From: Heminiphilus faecis
GTDB lineage: Bacteria > Bacteroidota > Bacteroidia > Bacteroidales > Muribaculaceae
Assembly: GCF_008728965.1 (NCBI RefSeq)
Contig: NZ_VSMC01000023.1
Span: forward strand, 1 to 53,535
Length of the DNA: 53,535 nt
Direction: 5' to 3'
Position 1 is the first letter of the stretch, and every line of letters starts with the position of its first letter. Shown piece by piece: positions 53,235 to 53,535 of the stretch. A program made the translations under genes and the position numbers. The notes below the pieces were generated by a model. It was not told the DNA's origin. It made no database searches and was given only the letters and a program-made list of their open reading frames with translations.

Positions 53235-53257
53235 GGTTCGGGAGCCTCTCTCTCCGC
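53235..53257 (+). other. Right attachment site (attR core)
   Basis: GGTTCG-GGAG-CCTCTCTCTCCGC repeats the tRNA-Ser 3' end except for four bases in what would be the T-arm. The 13-base core matches exactly. It lies 150 bases upstream of the integrase start. Confidence 0.8.
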
Positions 53258-53292
53258 TGAACTTACTGGACAGAAATGGTCAGTAAGCGGAC

Positions 53293-53326
53293 AAAAAGCT
53301 ACAAATCAATGATTTGTGGCTTTTTT
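53293..53326. terminator. Terminator right of the element
   Basis: AAAAAGC-T-ACAAATCA and TGATTTGT-G-GCTTTTT form a nearly perfect 16-base stem followed by a T-run on the plus strand. It lies 36 bases after the attR core, the distance at which the tRNA-Ser terminator would be in an uninserted chromosome. Confidence 0.7.
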
Positions 53327-53374
53327 TATTGCCCGAAAGTCCAGCTTCCAAGACTTCTGGAAAAGCCACTCTAC

Positions 53375-53446
53375 TTTGACCCTTTTGGCCAAACAGAATT
53401 TACCCACCTTGGCCATAATATGATTGACCCTTTTGGCCCAAATAAC
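53375..53446. repeat. 24-base tandem repeats (three copies)
   Basis: Units at 53375, 53399 and 53423 begin TTTGACCCTTTTGGCC, TTTACCCACCTTGGCC and ATTGACCCTTTTGGCC, with a strict 24-base period. The next 24 bases (ATTAACCGCTTAAC...) may be a degenerate fourth copy. A reading frame on the plus strand (53276-53515) turns this into an eight-residue repeat (FDPFGQTE-like), but it is probably not a protein gene. The remaining 280 bases of the window hold no other recognisable feature. Confidence 0.6.
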
Positions 53447-53535
53447 ATTAACCGCTTAACACAAGAGTTATTAGAGATTTTTTGTGTAGATTTAAGAACC
53501 CGAGTCCTGGTGTAAGGGGTAATAATAAAATCTAT

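Larger units (their letters stand above)
41505..53257. mobile_element. Integrative and mobilizable element in tRNA-Ser
   Basis: Integration at a tRNA 3' end, flanking direct repeats, an integrase next to the right repeat, a MobV-type relaxase, a primase, a RepA-like ATPase and DUF3853, together with DNA that is visibly more AT-rich than the flanks, define an integrative mobilizable element of about 11.74 kb. It has no conjugation (tra) genes, so it must rely on a helper for transfer. It resembles the NBU/Tn4555-like mobilizable elements of Bacteroides in its gene set. Cargo lies at the tRNA-proximal end, integrase at the distal end. Confidence 0.85.

Noticed and set aside
53375-53446. CRISPR array with 24-base repeats
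   Set aside because: Units abut with no unique spacers of constant length and the copies are imperfect.
53276-53515. Plus-strand frame of 79 residues with eight-residue repeats
   Set aside because: It is created by the 24-base tandem DNA repeat and by a terminator hairpin at its start; no family similarity seen.

Overview
The window is chromosomal DNA of a member of the Bacteroidales. Several things point there: promoters of the Bacteroidetes type (TTTG, about 20 bases, TAnnTTTG), the gene order rpsL-rpsG-fusA-rpsJ without tuf, zinc-free S14 and L36, a GlmU-like protein of the Bacteroidetes type, and an integrated element with a Bacteroides-style MobV relaxase and tyrosine recombinase. The protein sequences feel closest to Muribaculaceae, but that is an impression, not a measurement.

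Region 1 (about 130-18500, all minus strand) is one very long translation and transcription locus. In order of transcription it holds rpsL, rpsG, fusA, rpsJ, rplC, rplD, rplW, rplB, rpsS, rplV, rpsC, rplP, rpmC, rpsQ, rplN, rplX, rplE, rpsN, rpsH, rplF, rplR, rpsE, rpmD, rplO, secY, map, infA, rpmJ, rpsM, rpsK, rpsD, rpoA and rplQ. A good promoter lies upstream of rpsL and a hairpin terminator after rplQ. rpmJ and rpmD are short and had to be read directly from the sequence.

Region 2 (18.5-28.8 kb) is housekeeping: a GlmU-like sugar nucleotidyltransferase (plus strand), a CPA2-type cation/proton antiporter, asd, then a fadD-like ligase, prfB (with its programmed +1 frameshift) and argB in a probable operon, an outer-membrane barrel protein and an EcsC-like protein.

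Region 3 (28.8-41.4 kb) is a two-component-controlled export system. A histidine kinase and a sigma-54-dependent response regulator sit downstream of an operon encoding an HlyD-type adaptor, two pairs of MacB/FtsX-type permeases, one LolD/MacB-type ATPase, the wreck of a fifth permease, and a TolC-type outer-membrane channel. Upstream of the adaptor gene there is a near-consensus -24/-12 sigma-54 promoter and, 58-73 bases above it, a perfect 16-base palindrome that is a good candidate for the regulator's enhancer site. A small divergent membrane protein gene shares this control region.

Region 4 (41.5-53.26 kb) is an 11.74-kb integrative and mobilizable element inserted at the 3' end of a tRNA-Ser(UGA) gene. 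It is bounded by a 13-base direct repeat (23 bases with four mismatches). It carries an integrase, a DUF1016/YhcG-type nuclease gene with an unknown partner, a DUF3853 protein, a RepA-like ATPase, an iteron-like repeat region, a primase, a hairpin cluster that looks like oriT, a MobV-type relaxase, and a compact six-gene cargo operon (zinc-ribbon/YCII fusion, GNAT acetyltransferase, flavodoxin-fold reductase, tautomerase, uracil-DNA-glycosylase-like protein, DUF6194-like protein). The cargo operon is preceded by an unusual, strongly structured leader of about 250 bases. The last 280 bases hold a terminator probably displaced from the tRNA and a 24-base tandem repeat.

The observations most worth following are the structured cargo leader with its operon, the sigma-54 promoter/palindrome pair that closes a regulatory loop, and the integrase arm-site repeats that overlap the integrase promoter.
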